A DNA stretch of 64,000 nt from CAWJMN01 sp963844055 (GTDB lineage: Bacteria > Planctomycetota > Planctomycetia > Pirellulales > Pirellulaceae). The DNA is taken from the NCBI GenBank assembly GCA_963844055.1, contig CAWJMN010000001.1:3844001-3908000 (forward strand). Direction: 5' to 3'. Made by a program: the position numbers and the translations under genes. This document shows, in pieces, positions 8,880 to 19,336 of the stretch (positions within the stretch are counted from its first letter, which is position 1; each line of letters opens with the position of its first letter). Under the pieces are notes generated by a model. The model was not told the origin of the DNA, searched no databases, and saw only the letters and a list, made by a program, of their open reading frames with translations.

Positions 8880-10559
8880 TTACGACATTAGCACCCGCGA
8901 CACACGCATGTCGCTCCTTTGGCGTTGGCGATAGTATTTCAGCCCTGGAAAGAAGAAACAACCGGCCGACGCAATTCCAAAAATCAGATGCGCATAGTTC
9001 GGAAACATCGCCATGAGGGCGGCCGTCACAAACAGCACCACCGCCTGGACATAAAACGCCCCCGTAAGCATTCCCGCCTTCACCAAAAACACCATGCCGC
9101 TGATGATTCCCAGCACGGGTGAAAGTTTCAGGGCAGGCTCTCCCAGCCAAAATTCCAGCGGGAAAAGCAGCCCAATTCCCACCATGCTGGCCGCCCACAG
9201 ATGGGCAATCTGCCGTTCCACAAAAGTTACCGGCCCCATTCGGCGACGAAGCGTCCAGAAGACCGCCGCCCAAGTCCCCAACACCGCAATCCAAAGAATC
9301 ACGTACGAACTTCGATCGGTATGGTGATTCCAAACCAAGATATTGGTCAGTACGCCTACCACTAGCAGCACCAAACTGTGCCACATCCAAAGTAGGCCCC
9401 AGTTTTCCAGCACCACCGCATGATGCGTCTCTCGCATCAGGGACGCAACAATCTGCCCAAAACGACCACTACGCGCCGAAATGCTTTCATCTGCCAAAAA
9501 CGCCCGCAAATCGTCCGCTAGGGCCCCCGCACTGGCATAGCGCAGGTCAATCGGCTTTTGCAAACAGCGCAGGGCAATCATTTCCAAATCCCGATCCGCT
9601 TTGGGATTCAGAAGCCGCGGCGGAATGGGATCTTGCTCCAAGACCATCATCACCATGTCGACCGGAGAAGCGGCCTGAAATGGCGGCCTTCCTGTCAGCA
9701 TGTGATAAAGCACCACCCCCAGGCTATACACGTCGCTACCCGGCCCAAGTTGCGTTCGCTGCCCCGACGCTTGCTCTGGCGACATGTAAGCCGGCGTACC
9801 AAGCACCGCGCCAGTTCTCGTTAGGGTATTGCCATCGGTCAATTGCTTCGCGAGCCCAAAGTCGGTTACATGTGGCTCATTGGCTTCATCTAGCAGAATG
9901 TTCGACGGTTTGATGTCTCGATGGAGCACGCCCCGAGCATGTGCAAAATGGATAGCCCGCGAAACCTTGCCCAGCAAATCGGCAGCCTCACGTGCCGACA
10001 TCGGTCCCGATTGTAATCGCTGCGAAAGCGTTGTCCCCCGAATGTATTTCATTGTGAAGAACGGGCGGCCATCCAGCTCTCCCACTTCATACACGGGAAC
10101 AATTCCGGGATGTTCCAGTTTTGCTGCGGCCTGGGCTTCTGCGGCAAAACGCTCGCGATCAGCGGCGGACGCCAGTTGCCCGCGCAAGATCATCTTCAAA
10201 GCGACCTCACGCCCCAGCACCACGTGCAGTGCCCGGTAAACAACTCCCATGCCACCGCGGCCCAGCTCTTCCAGAAGTTCGTAGTCACCAAACCGTGCAG
10301 GAAGCTGAAGCGCGCCCCCCGATAGATCCGAATCGCGTGGCATGACGGGCGCGGTGGAAGTGATCGAGACACTCCCCGCTGCCTGCGCCACAACAATGGC
10401 GCCCCACAGCTCACGCAGTTCACCGGCGAATTCCGGATGAAGGCGGCACTGTTCTTCCAGGTCGACTCGACCTCCCGCCTGGGCGCGATCCGCAAGATCC
10501 GAAATCAGGATCGCCAGCCGTTCCTCATGTTCTTCCGAAGGGGAAGTTTGCTGCGCCAT
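8880..10559 (-). CDS. Ser/Thr protein kinase with C-terminal membrane domain
   Basis: A 559-residue Hanks-type kinase with all key residues: G-loop GRGGMGVVY (100-108), VALK lysine K122, HRD catalytic D215 (HRDIKPSN) and DFG D233. The first 85 residues form a short helical domain (ERLAILISDL, EEQCRLHPEF) typical of planctomycete kinases linked to sigma factors. After the kinase domain there are five or six membrane segments (about residues 385-545) rather than the usual extracytoplasmic sensor. It starts 65 bp after an ECF sigma gene on the same strand, so kinase and sigma factor likely form one signalling module. Confidence 0.93.
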   Translation of the reverse strand: MAQQTSPSEEHEERLAILISDLADRAQAGGRVDLEEQCRLHPEFAGELRELWGAIVVAQAAGSVSITSTAPVMPRDSDLSGGALQLPARFGDYELLEELGRGGMGVVYRALHVVLGREVALKMILRGQLASAADRERFAAEAQAAAKLEHPGIVPVYEVGELDGRPFFTMKYIRGTTLSQRLQSGPMSAREAADLLGKVSRAIHFAHARGVLHRDIKPSNILLDEANEPHVTDFGLAKQLTDGNTLTRTGAVLGTPAYMSPEQASGQRTQLGPGSDVYSLGVVLYHMLTGRPPFQAASPVDMVMMVLEQDPIPPRLLNPKADRDLEMIALRCLQKPIDLRYASAGALADDLRAFLADESISARSGRFGQIVASLMRETHHAVVLENWGLLWMWHSLVLLVVGVLTNILVWNHHTDRSSYVILWIAVLGTWAAVFWTLRRRMGPVTFVERQIAHLWAASMVGIGLLFPLEFWLGEPALKLSPVLGIISGMVFLVKAGMLTGAFYVQAVVLFVTAALMAMFPNYAHLIFGIASAGCFFFPGLKYYRQRQRSDMRVSRVLMS

Positions 10560-10624
10560 CCCTCACACTCCCGCTTGCTTGATCGCAACCGCTGGACTCT
10601 TCTCTGGCATGCAGGAAAGAACGG

Positions 10625-11305
10625 CTAGTCCTCGGAACTTTCGTCGTCATCCTCTTTTTTCCACATCATCTCGCCCGCCTTCTCGCCGTCGGGCCCCAGC
10701 ATCTCGCGCAAGCGACGAATGGCTCGCAGATACCGCATGCTGGCAGCAGGTTCGGTCAGCCCGAGCGCCAAAGCGATCTCTTGGTTGGACAGATGCTCGT
10801 AGTGGCGCATGATGACGATTTCACAGTCCTGGTCCCCAAGCTGAGAAATCGCCTTTTCAACACACTGTGCCAATTCATGCTGAGTCGCGGCAGCGGCAGG
10901 AGTTAGCTCCGGGTCTTTAAGCTGTGCGGCCAATTCCATCGTGGAACGCTCTTCGCCGGCCGGAACCGCCAGCGGACGTTCTCGGTCGACACTTCGCTTC
11001 GCGCTCCCCCGATGGCGTCGGTGGGCGTCAATAATTCGGTCCTTGGCGATTTGCCGCAGCCACAGGTGAAACGGCAGGGCCGGAGCCTTCACATATTCGG
11101 AAAGCCGGCGACTGGCTTCGACCAGGACATCTTGGATGACGTCGCTAACGTCGACCCGCCGCTGGATTTTTTGGTCCAGCCGCATTTGCACCATACGCCG
11201 CAAAGAGTCTCGGTGACGGTCGAGCAGTCGGTTGACGCATTCGGCGTCTCCTCCCTGGGCTCCCGCTAACAGCTCTTGTGTTTTTTCTGTTTCTGGCCAC
11301 ATCAT
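10625..11305 (-). CDS. ECF-type RNA polymerase sigma factor (kinase-linked)
   Basis: An ECF sigma factor of about 226 residues. Region 2 is visible as DVSDVIQDVLVEASRRLSEY with HLWLRQIAKDRIIDAHRRH. Region 4 is the helix-turn-helix stretch LSNQEIALALGLTEPAASMRYLRAIRRLRE. A long linker joins the two, and the tail is acidic (KKEDDDESSED). I prefer ATG 11305 (MMWPETEK) over the upstream start at 11350, since the extra residues look untranslated. It is followed by a Ser/Thr kinase, the arrangement described for planctomycete ECF-kinase groups, and is divergent from a second ECF gene. Confidence 0.9.
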   Translation of the reverse strand: MMWPETEKTQELLAGAQGGDAECVNRLLDRHRDSLRRMVQMRLDQKIQRRVDVSDVIQDVLVEASRRLSEYVKAPALPFHLWLRQIAKDRIIDAHRRHRGSAKRSVDRERPLAVPAGEERSTMELAAQLKDPELTPAAAATQHELAQCVEKAISQLGDQDCEIVIMRHYEHLSNQEIALALGLTEPAASMRYLRAIRRLREMLGPDGEKAGEMMWKKEDDDESSED

Positions 11306-11511
11306 GTACGTAGTATTACCGTGGGGACACCACCCGGATAGTGCTTTCACAATTACATTTTTTCTAGGTTTTTTGTTGGCGCTAAGTTCCAGCCACGTAC
11401 GGCCTTTGGGAGGGGTAGTGTGGCCCAGCCATGGTTTTTAAGGGAAAACGTGGTACCGTTTGAAATCCGGCGACTGGTATCTCTCGTCTTAACTGAGAAG
11501 AAGGCTAACTT

Positions 11512-12075
11512 GTGAGTTCATCCGTGCCAAAAGCCAATCCTGGTTTGCCAGGACACAGGTCGTGCGCATCCCCTGCGCAACGGCTTGAGGAGGCCTTTGC
11601 GCAATTTCAAGCGGAACTCCTGGGGACGCTCTTCTATTTGGTGGGCAACCGGGAAGATGCAAGTGACGCCCTGCAAGAGGCTTTTGTCAAATGCTGGAAG
11701 CACCAAGCAGAAATCCCCGAAGTCCAAAACCTGAAGGCCTGGATCTTTCGCATTGCGCTCAACACCGGTCGCGACATTCGAAGTGCCGCGTGGCGTCGCA
11801 AGCGAAAGGCGTTACCGGAGGAGGAGACCATGCTGGCAAGTCCTCATGCCGGACCGAGTGAACAGATTGAAGCTGATGAACGGGTCGTCCGATTAAGGGC
11901 GGCTTTACAGACGCTGCGTGAGGAAGAGCAGGAAGTTTTCTTGCTCCGACAAAACGGCGAACTAACCTACGAACAGATTGCAGACCTTTTGACGATTCCA
12001 GTTGGTACGGTCAAAACGCGGATGCGATTGGCGGTCGTCAAACTGCGAGAGGTCTTTGCCGATGGCAGCGAATAA
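11512..12075 (+). CDS. ECF-type RNA polymerase sigma factor
   Basis: A 187-residue sigma factor. Region 2 reads LVGNREDASDALQEAFVKCWKH and LKAWIFRIALN. Region 4 reads LTYEQIADLLTIPVGTVKTRM, a standard helix-turn-helix. The start is GTG 11512 with AGAAGG nine bases upstream; an in-frame GTG at 11524 is possible. The following gene begins 107 bp downstream with a short helical segment, a hydrophobic segment and a large extracytoplasmic part, so it is probably the cognate anti-sigma-like membrane protein. Confidence 0.92.
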   Translation: MSSSVPKANPGLPGHRSCASPAQRLEEAFAQFQAELLGTLFYLVGNREDASDALQEAFVKCWKHQAEIPEVQNLKAWIFRIALNTGRDIRSAAWRRKRKALPEEETMLASPHAGPSEQIEADERVVRLRAALQTLREEEQEVFLLRQNGELTYEQIADLLTIPVGTVKTRMRLAVVKLREVFADGSE

Positions 12076-12182
12076 TCCCACCCTGTTTTGGACACCTTCC
12101 ATTATTCCTACCTGAGGAACGGTGCTTCAAGACGTATAGCACACCTGACGGAAACTGCCCCGCAAACGATGCGGAGGAAACC

Positions 12183-15100
12183 ATGAACGATTCATCTGAA
12201 CTTGATCAACAGCTATGGGAGCTGGTCTACGGACTTCTGCCCGCGGAAGAAGCCCGCGCGTGCAGCAGAAGATTCGTTCTGACCGCGACCTCGCTCGTAA
12301 ATATGCCGAAGTCTGCCTGCAAGCAGACCTTGTCGCCAACGCCTCGAAGCTTGTTGCCCCAGCCGCTGAACTTACGGTGGCTGCTATCGATCCCACCGCT
12401 GCGACATCTGCCTCAGGAAAATCCAACAAGGGAACCTCTTCGCAAAAACCTGGTAAACACGTCCAAAAGCAATCATCCGCCAACGCTACGCGCTGGATTG
12501 ATCGTGGTCTATTGGCCTTGGCCGCTTCACTTATGCTGGTAATGGTCGGAAGTGGCATCTACGCCAATCGTCCTGCCGACCAAACAGCCTTGGCGATGCA
12601 GTTCCCAGTGTTTTCGCTCACAACGGATCGCCCGCTAATTGAGGCAGTCTCTAGCCAAGTCAAAGTTTCCGTAACCGACGCCTTGGGGAACCCGCTCCCT
12701 CGACGAGCCACTGCCACCATCGTGCAAAAAGATGGCAGCACCACCCCGGCCCCGGCAATTTCTGCCGCCGATGCAGCACCAGCAGAGACGTTTCAGCTTA
12801 CAGGCTCTGCGCTTCAGCCAGGCACGACGTTACATTTGGAAGTAGAAGGACTCCCTCCCAAGGATGTGCCGCTTGCAGTTACGCCTAACCCTGTCCAAGA
12901 TTTCCTCGTGCTGGAAAAGCCACTGGCCTCACCAGGGGAAACCGTTAATTACTTTGCCTATGGACGACGGACCATCGGCGGTGAAATCAGCCCTCCTTCC
13001 GCCGAGAAGATTCAACTTTTCGGCCTCAAGGAAGGAGTTGTTGATCAGCCCTTGGCCGCTAAAGCCGATGATTTTGAACGCAAAGCCAAAACCTCTGACC
13101 GAGCATTTGTCACAGGCAAGTTTACGGTCCCGCCGCAATCGGAACTGGGAATTGCCGCCGTTGCCTTGGGGGACGGAGCAGGAATTTCCTACGCCGAAGA
13201 ATCGCTGTTGATCGTCCCGCCCGAATCACAGCAACTCGCGCTGCGCTCTAGCGGAGATCCATCGCTCGCCAAGGCCGAAGCGCTCAAGGCCATGGACGAC
13301 AAAGCGACAAAGCTCGCCATGGGGGGAAGCGCGTCACGCATGATGCGGCGTGGTGCACCGATCGATTCTGTACAGGCCGATGCCAGCAAAGCAAAAGACA
13401 CCGTCCCATCCGCCCCATCAGCCACTACCCTGGAAGACAAAGTTGCGCAGCGAAGCATCATGCCCGCTCCCCCAAAAGCTGTCGATGGCGACAGCAATTT
13501 GCCAGCCAAGGCCATGAAGAAAATGGAGGCACCCACGCTGAGCGCTGATGCTCCGCCTGCCGCAGCACCGGGTGCAGCCGCTATTGCCTCTCGTGCTTCT
13601 CCACCCCGAGCGCTGAAGGCTCCTGGCGGTATGCCGGCGCAAGATATGGCAAACGCAGCCCCAAAACTTGCCAGCAGCGGGAGCGGTCCTCAAGAGGCCA
13701 TGGATACCGACGAAAAGAGAAAACGAGAAAAGGCAGATGCCGGAGTCGAGGCGTCAGCCGCAGGCAAGCCGATGGCTGCAGGTTCTGCCATGGCAGTTTC
13801 TCCAAGAGGTTTGGGGGGGCCACCAGAAGTTTCCGGCAAACAATCCTTGGGAGTCATGGCGGGCGCTCTGCGAAAGCAACAAGAATCTGTAGAACTCCAA
13901 CGGTCGAACCAATTTTTTGCAGCCGACCCCAATTCGTCTCGCAACTTACAAGAGTCAGGCTTAGGTGCGCCTTCTTTTGCCCGCTGGAACGAAGAAGACC
14001 CACAAATTATTTTTCGCCTACCGCCTGCCATTGCAGAGAGTACTTCTCCGATTCAGATCGACGTAAGTTCCAATGGGCAAGTTGTCGCGAGCCAGGTCGT
14101 CGATCCGCGTGCGGCCAAGCAGGGCGAACTTGCAGTCAAAGTTCCTGCGGAGGTTCAACCACCGCTAGTTGCAGAGTTTTTTGATGCAGCCCATGGCAAT
14201 ATAGTGCAATGGAAAGTGGAAGTCCCACGTGAAACTGCCGAGGCCTCAAGCCTGTTTCGATTCGGAGGGATTCAGGAAAGCTACACCCCAGGGCAGGATG
14301 TCGAACTAACCATCGAACCCCCTCCGCAAGTCAAGCCGTCTCAGGTTACGCTCCTGGGAATCCAAGTCGTACAAACCGAACTGCTTGCTGACCATTTCCA
14401 ATTTCAGCCCGACACGTCGGTGGCCAATTTTGGACGCCTGTCGAAGTTCAATAAAGAACAACGGAGTAAGGGAAGCGAAAATGAGTTTGGCAGTGTCGAC
14501 AATCGCCGTGCAGGTACCAAGGAAGGGCTAGGGCTGGATGCCGCTGGCGAGGAAATCTCTGAAGGCGCTGAAAATAAACTGGCCCAATCCTTCTCGGGTG
14601 GTTTAGGGGCGCTGGGCCATCGCCAGCCGACAAGTCGGAAATTGACCGGTTCGCTGCATTGCCACAAACACCCGTCCTGCTGTTAAGCAATCAACACGAA
14701 GCACAGGCTGCACTAAGCCGCGCACTCGACAAGCAAACACAAGCAACGACCCTGGCACGAAACATCCTGGCGGGATGTAGCTCGATTTTGGCCCTGGTAT
14801 TCTTGGGACTGGTCGTTCGCCGCTGGTTGACGACCTCTGCTTCGAACACGCAGCAATGGCGATCCAACGTTGCGTTTAGCGGCCTAGGCTTTGTCAGTGT
14901 TTGCGTGTTGCTGGTGATCGCTGGAGTTCAGCTTCAGCTCTTTCCCGCAGGGAACAAGACGGTCGCGATGGGCATTACTCCTGATGCTGCCGCGCCGCCT
15001 AGTGGGCCGGCTCCAAGGAACCGCTCCTATGTCCACAACCAACCACGCGAAGAGGCAAATGTAGCGCCGCGCGACACAGCCTCTCCTCGCTATCAAGAGA

Positions 15101-15559
15101 ATCGGCTCGCGGAGCAAGCCAGCGAACTCCTTATGGAAAGTCCGGCGGAGCCGAGCACCAAGCGGGAAAGCCTTAGCCGCGAAGCCGGAACAGACGCACT
15201 GCCACTTGCCAAAAAGGGAAAGGACTTTGATACCCCTGCCCCTGCTGTTGATGACAAAGCCGTCGAAAAAGAGAAGCTGGCTGCACCAGCCTCCGGCGCC
15301 GCTATCGCTGCTGTGGATGACAGAGTTTGACTATTCAAACGCGAGTGGTGTTCCTGTTAAGTTCACCCTTCCCGAACAGGAAGCGGACTATACCCTCATT
15401 ATCCACGCCATCGAAAACGGTCAGCTTGTCACGCAGCAAATCCCGATTGCTAGTCGCAAGCCGGTTGTTGCTGCCGAAGCCGCTCCCGTCGCAGACGAGC
15501 CAGCTCCTGCTGCCCCAGTTCCTGCCGAGGAAGCTAAGCCAGCGGAGCAACCGGAGTAA
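12183..15559 (+). pseudogene. large sigma-linked membrane protein (anti-sigma/MG2-like), three frameshifts
   Basis: Parts of one protein of about 1,120 residues lie in successive frames. The N-terminus (MNDSSELDQQLWELVYGLLPAEEAR) is anti-sigma-like, with a membrane segment at WIDRGLLALAASLMLVMVGSG. A region resembling a macroglobulin MG2 domain follows (SPGETVNYFAYGRRTIGG), then long Ala/Pro-rich stretches, a second pair of membrane segments around 14770-14940, and a beta-sandwich-like end (GVPVKFTLPEQEADYTL). Frame changes lie near 12258 (one base missing, probably a G), 14612-14618 (one base missing, probably a C) and 15320 (one extra base). It is either a decaying gene or an assembly artefact. 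It probably regulates the sigma factor upstream. Confidence 0.65.
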
Positions 15560-16085
15560 GGCCAGCGGTCGAAAGTGGCTCTGCCAGCGGCACCCACGTT
15601 TTGCAGCCTGAAAAACTGGGAAGCTCGTTCACTTCATACGGCTGCGGCAACTGATACAGCTTCAGCCGCAGCAGAAATAGTCCCGGCACACGATAAAAGA
15701 ACTTCTTCTCGATCGCGGGGACCGACCAAATGTGCTCTCCCTCAAGGGCGAGGACTTCGTCGAGCGTTTTCAAATAGGTCACTTCGGTTACTGCCGCCAA
15801 AAGTGACAGCCGCGCGATACGCGATGGCGGTTTGCTCTCTTCGGCAACTTGCAACAGCGATGCGGCCGAATCAATCACGTTTTCCGACGCCTGATGAAAG
15901 GCCGTGGGATAAAGCCAGAAGTGATTGTGCTCCACTTGAAAGCCCGCCGGACCTTCATGAATGCCCCCTTTGCGTAGCAGCAAATTCTGCCGACCACTGG
16001 CAAGTGCTTCGCAGACGACGGCCCATTCCTTAAACGCCCAGCCACAAGATTCGGGAAGTTCTAGTACGTTGCGATCCACCATCAC
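15534..16085 (-). CDS. DUF1802 family protein
   Basis: A 183-residue soluble protein matching DUF1802: WAFKEWAVVCEALASGRQNLLLRKGGIHE near the start, then the conserved histidine-containing FQVEHNHFWLYPTAFHQ. The family is known from cyanobacteria and planctomycetes, and its function is unknown. Its 3' end overlaps the end of the MG2-like gene tail to tail by 26 bp. The next upstream gene on this strand is the MoeA fusion, 36 bp away. Confidence 0.8.
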   Translation of the reverse strand: MMVDRNVLELPESCGWAFKEWAVVCEALASGRQNLLLRKGGIHEGPAGFQVEHNHFWLYPTAFHQASENVIDSAASLLQVAEESKPPSRIARLSLLAAVTEVTYLKTLDEVLALEGEHIWSVPAIEKKFFYRVPGLFLLRLKLYQLPQPYEVNELPSFSGCKTWVPLAEPLSTAGLTPVAPLA

Positions 16086-16121
16086 AGAGATTTCTTCTTT
16101 CGTAGGACAAAACAGAATGGA

Positions 16122-18068
16122 TTAACGATGCAATTGCAGTTTTGACAAAGCTTCGGCCGTCTTCGGCTCTTTTAGCAATGCATAAAACTGTTGGGTTGCC
16201 GGGCGATTGATACGCAAGGCGGGGCTGACAAAGTCAAAGTGTTCTTCGGCCAACGGCAAAAACCCAAGTCCTGCGGCCGTAGCGACCGTTTCAATACAAA
16301 CGCCCCAGTCGCCTCGATGTTGGGCAATGGCGGCAGCAACAGCATGATGGCTTTTCGGCTGGATCGCATAGCCGGCGGGCTTTTTGCCGCCAAGCAATTG
16401 ATCAATCAAAATACGTGTGCCGCTGCCGACATTGCGGTTGATCATCAAGCACTCGGGGTCGGCAAGTGCGTTTTGAATCGCTGCGGCCGTCGTTTGCTTT
16501 TCAAAGCGAGTGTCGCCCGGACGATAGGCGATCCCCTGCAAACGGCGATAGCCGGCTGTGAGCTGAAGCGGCTCCTTCACAAACGGCACGTTGTAAGTTT
16601 GTGAAATCGGATCGAGCAAGTGAATCCCTGCGACGTCGCATTCGCCACGCCGAGCCGCTTCGAGCCCCGCCATGGAACCAACGGCAAGGAACTTGGTCCT
16701 TAGGCCGCGAACTTGAAGCTCGCCTAACAACCAATCCAGCCCGGCACATTGGCTGCCAATGACAACGATGTCGGCCAATTGCAAAGGGTCGGAAAGCAGA
16801 GTAACCGGCACGACGCTTCCGGCCGCAAGGATTTCCGTATGACGATCGATCGTTACAAAGCCGTCGGCGCGACTAAACGTGGTAACGCTCCCTGATCCTT
16901 TGCCCATGGGATACGCGGCCAGTGGAGCAGTATCCGAAGTTTTCTCGGCTGTAGAAGCTGCTGGCTGTTCTACAAGCCCGACCAGAAGATACTCCGTTCG
17001 GCCGAGTTCACTGTTGACCTTTACTGGCAACTGCGCCAGGACCGAAGGTCGCTGTTGTAATTTCCGGCCCGCGAGCGTGCGAATGACATCGGCAATGAAT
17101 TCATGAAAGGTGAAGATCGCCGACGTGGGAAATCCGGGCAGGACCGCGATGGCCTTTCCCTGACTAACGGCAAGACAAATTGGCTTGCCGGGCTTGAGTG
17201 CGACGCCATGCGCGACAATGCCGGGATCGGTCAACTCTTGGACGACGCAGTAGGAAAGATCGCCCCCACCTTTGCTGGTTCCGCCGGAGAGCAAAACGAG
17301 GTCGCAATCCTGCAGCGCTTGCAAAACGTTTTGGCGAAGCAGAGCGAGATTGTCTCGGACGATCCCGAGCATGACAGGAATGCCGCCCAGTTCGCGCACA
17401 GAATCCGCCAAGATGCGGCTGTTGGAATCGTAAACATGCCCTGGCTTCATCGGCTCGCCTGGCGCGATGATCTCGTCACCCGTTGAAAGAATGCCAACCC
17501 GGGGCTGTTTGACAACGGCTACTTTCGAAACACCAATCGCGGCCAAAACGCCGGTCTCTCGACTGGTGAGTAAATCGCCGGGTCGTAGGACCACCTCCCC
17601 CAAACAAATATCGGTTCCTGCAAAGGCGATGTTGGCGCCACTAGCAACGGAGCGACGCACGAGCAAAGGGCCGGCATCCGAAATCACATCGGTATGCTCA
17701 ACCATGACGACCGCGTCCGCGCCGCGAGGCAACATGCCCCCCGTCGCAATCGTGATGGCCGTGCCGGGCTGCACCGTTACCGTGGGAACTTTTCCGGTGG
17801 AGATCTCTTCGGGATGCAATTGCAACGAAACGGGAGCTTCTTCGGAAACGCCAATCACATCGGCCGACCGAACTGCGTAGCCATCCACATTGGAACGATC
17901 AAACGAAGGGACATCGACCGTAGAGCAAACGGTTTCTGCAAGCACGCGACCGAGCGATTCCGACAGGGGAATCGTTTCGCTGGGGAGCGCGACCGGCTGT
18001 AGCGCTTCCCAAAATCGGCGATGGGCTTCATCGCGATCGATCACGTTAAGAAACTGCTTTTGAGCCAT
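16122..18068 (-). CDS. moeA: MoeA fused to a periplasmic-binding-like substrate domain
   Basis: A 648-residue two-part protein. Residues 1 to about 415 form a complete MoeA (molybdopterin molybdenumtransferase): DRSNVDGYAVRSADV, the GGMLPRGADAVVMVEHT loop, GDEI, LLSGGTSKGGGD and PGFPTSAIFTF. Residues from about 430 form a solute-binding-like domain (ECDVAGIHLLDP, NVGSGTRILIDQLL, DWGVCIETVA) of the kind found fused to MoeA or ModE-like regulators, possibly sensing molybdate or the cofactor. MoeA inserts Mo into adenylated molybdopterin. A second MoeA lies directly upstream, 11 bp away. Confidence 0.9.
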   Translation of the reverse strand: MAQKQFLNVIDRDEAHRRFWEALQPVALPSETIPLSESLGRVLAETVCSTVDVPSFDRSNVDGYAVRSADVIGVSEEAPVSLQLHPEEISTGKVPTVTVQPGTAITIATGGMLPRGADAVVMVEHTDVISDAGPLLVRRSVASGANIAFAGTDICLGEVVLRPGDLLTSRETGVLAAIGVSKVAVVKQPRVGILSTGDEIIAPGEPMKPGHVYDSNSRILADSVRELGGIPVMLGIVRDNLALLRQNVLQALQDCDLVLLSGGTSKGGGDLSYCVVQELTDPGIVAHGVALKPGKPICLAVSQGKAIAVLPGFPTSAIFTFHEFIADVIRTLAGRKLQQRPSVLAQLPVKVNSELGRTEYLLVGLVEQPAASTAEKTSDTAPLAAYPMGKGSGSVTTFSRADGFVTIDRHTEILAAGSVVPVTLLSDPLQLADIVVIGSQCAGLDWLLGELQVRGLRTKFLAVGSMAGLEAARRGECDVAGIHLLDPISQTYNVPFVKEPLQLTAGYRRLQGIAYRPGDTRFEKQTTAAAIQNALADPECLMINRNVGSGTRILIDQLLGGKKPAGYAIQPKSHHAVAAAIAQHRGDWGVCIETVATAAGLGFLPLAEEHFDFVSPALRINRPATQQFYALLKEPKTAEALSKLQLHR

Positions 18069-18079
18069 GGCAGAAATTA

Positions 18080-19336
18080 CTACTCGTTGTCGTAAAGATA
18101 AACGGTGACAGTATCGCCGGCAGGATAGCCTTCGCTGTCGGGCGGAACAATCACAAACCCATCGGCCCGCGTCGTCGAGGAAAGGACGGCCGCACCACTG
18201 ATGGCGAGCGGTTCTACTTTTTCATCGACGAGCTTGACGCGCGCGTAATCGACGCGACCGATCGACGAAACAAGCTTGCGAGCCAGGGGCAAGTTCACGT
18301 GACGATAGGGCCAAGCGGCGCTGCGACCTGCCAAACGGCGAATCGCTCGACCCGCGAAGAAGTCATAAGCGCACAAGCAAGAGACCGGATTCCCCGGAAG
18401 CAAAAACACTTTGCGATGCCCGAGCAAGCCCATGCCAGTAGGGCTACTGGGACGCATGGCAATTCCATGTATGGCGAGTGTGCCGTGCTGCGACAAAAGC
18501 ACCGGGGCAAGATCTTCTTGGCCAACGCTGGAACCGCCCGAGACAAGGATCACATCGGCATCTTCTTGCAAGGCTGCCAGAATCGAGCCTTCATCGTCCG
18601 AAATGATGCCGGGATTGATAACCACTCCCCCATCTCGCGCCACGAGTGCCGCAAGCATGGGTCCATTCGCATCGGCAATGCGATGGCCCGTGGGAGTCGT
18701 TCCTGCTGGAAGAAGTTCATTTCCGGTGATCACTAGCCGAACGCGCGGCGAACGAATGACCGGAACGCTTGCGATACCAATGCTTGAAAGCACTCCCAAA
18801 TCCTGTGGGCGAAGCCGGCGCGGGGGAGTTAGCAGCGTTGTACCCTTTTGAATATCTTCGCCGGGAAAGCTGATGTTCTTGGCGGTGGGGACAGCGCTAA
18901 GTGCCTGGACATTTTCTGCCGTCGCTTCGGTCTGTTCGGCAGGAATGACGGCGTCCGCGCCGAGCGGCAACGGTGCCCCTGTCATGATGCGTACGGCTTG
19001 CCCCTCTTTCACTTCATGTGCAAAAGGCTGGCCCGGCATCGATTGCCCGAGGATTTTCAACGGGAGTGGATTGTAGGAACTTGCAGAGACAACATCGGCC
19101 GCACGAATCGCATAGCCATCCATCATGGAGCGAGCGAAAGCAGGGACATTCCTTTCGCTAACGATTCCCGAAGCGAGCATTCGTCCTGCCGCTGTCGCCA
19201 GGGGAACGCATTCACTTTCCAGTGGAATACCGGTTTGCTCATCGACCCAGGCAAGCGCTTCAGCGACCGGAACACGGCGCAAAAAGCCGCGCATTCGGAC
19301 ATCGCAGTTTTCGGTAGGAGGGCTTGGAGGTGACAT
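18080..19336 (-). CDS. moeA: molybdopterin molybdenumtransferase MoeA
   Basis: A single-domain MoeA of about 418 residues. Family motifs are FARSMMDGYAIRAADV, MTGAPLPLGADAVIPAEQT, VITGNELLPAGT, ILVSGGSSVGQED and FLLPGNPVSCLCAYDFF. It acts in the last step of molybdenum cofactor synthesis. I set the start at ATG 19336 (MSPPSPP); ATG 19294 (MRGFLRRVPV) is the other candidate, and the longer start at 19360 has no support. It is co-directional with the MoeA fusion 11 bp downstream. Two MoeA proteins often divide molybdenum- and tungsten-cofactor work, but that is inference. Confidence 0.92.
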   Translation of the reverse strand: MSPPSPPTENCDVRMRGFLRRVPVAEALAWVDEQTGIPLESECVPLATAAGRMLASGIVSERNVPAFARSMMDGYAIRAADVVSASSYNPLPLKILGQSMPGQPFAHEVKEGQAVRIMTGAPLPLGADAVIPAEQTEATAENVQALSAVPTAKNISFPGEDIQKGTTLLTPPRRLRPQDLGVLSSIGIASVPVIRSPRVRLVITGNELLPAGTTPTGHRIADANGPMLAALVARDGGVVINPGIISDDEGSILAALQEDADVILVSGGSSVGQEDLAPVLLSQHGTLAIHGIAMRPSSPTGMGLLGHRKVFLLPGNPVSCLCAYDFFAGRAIRRLAGRSAAWPYRHVNLPLARKLVSSIGRVDYARVKLVDEKVEPLAISGAAVLSSTTRADGFVIVPPDSEGYPAGDTVTVYLYDNE

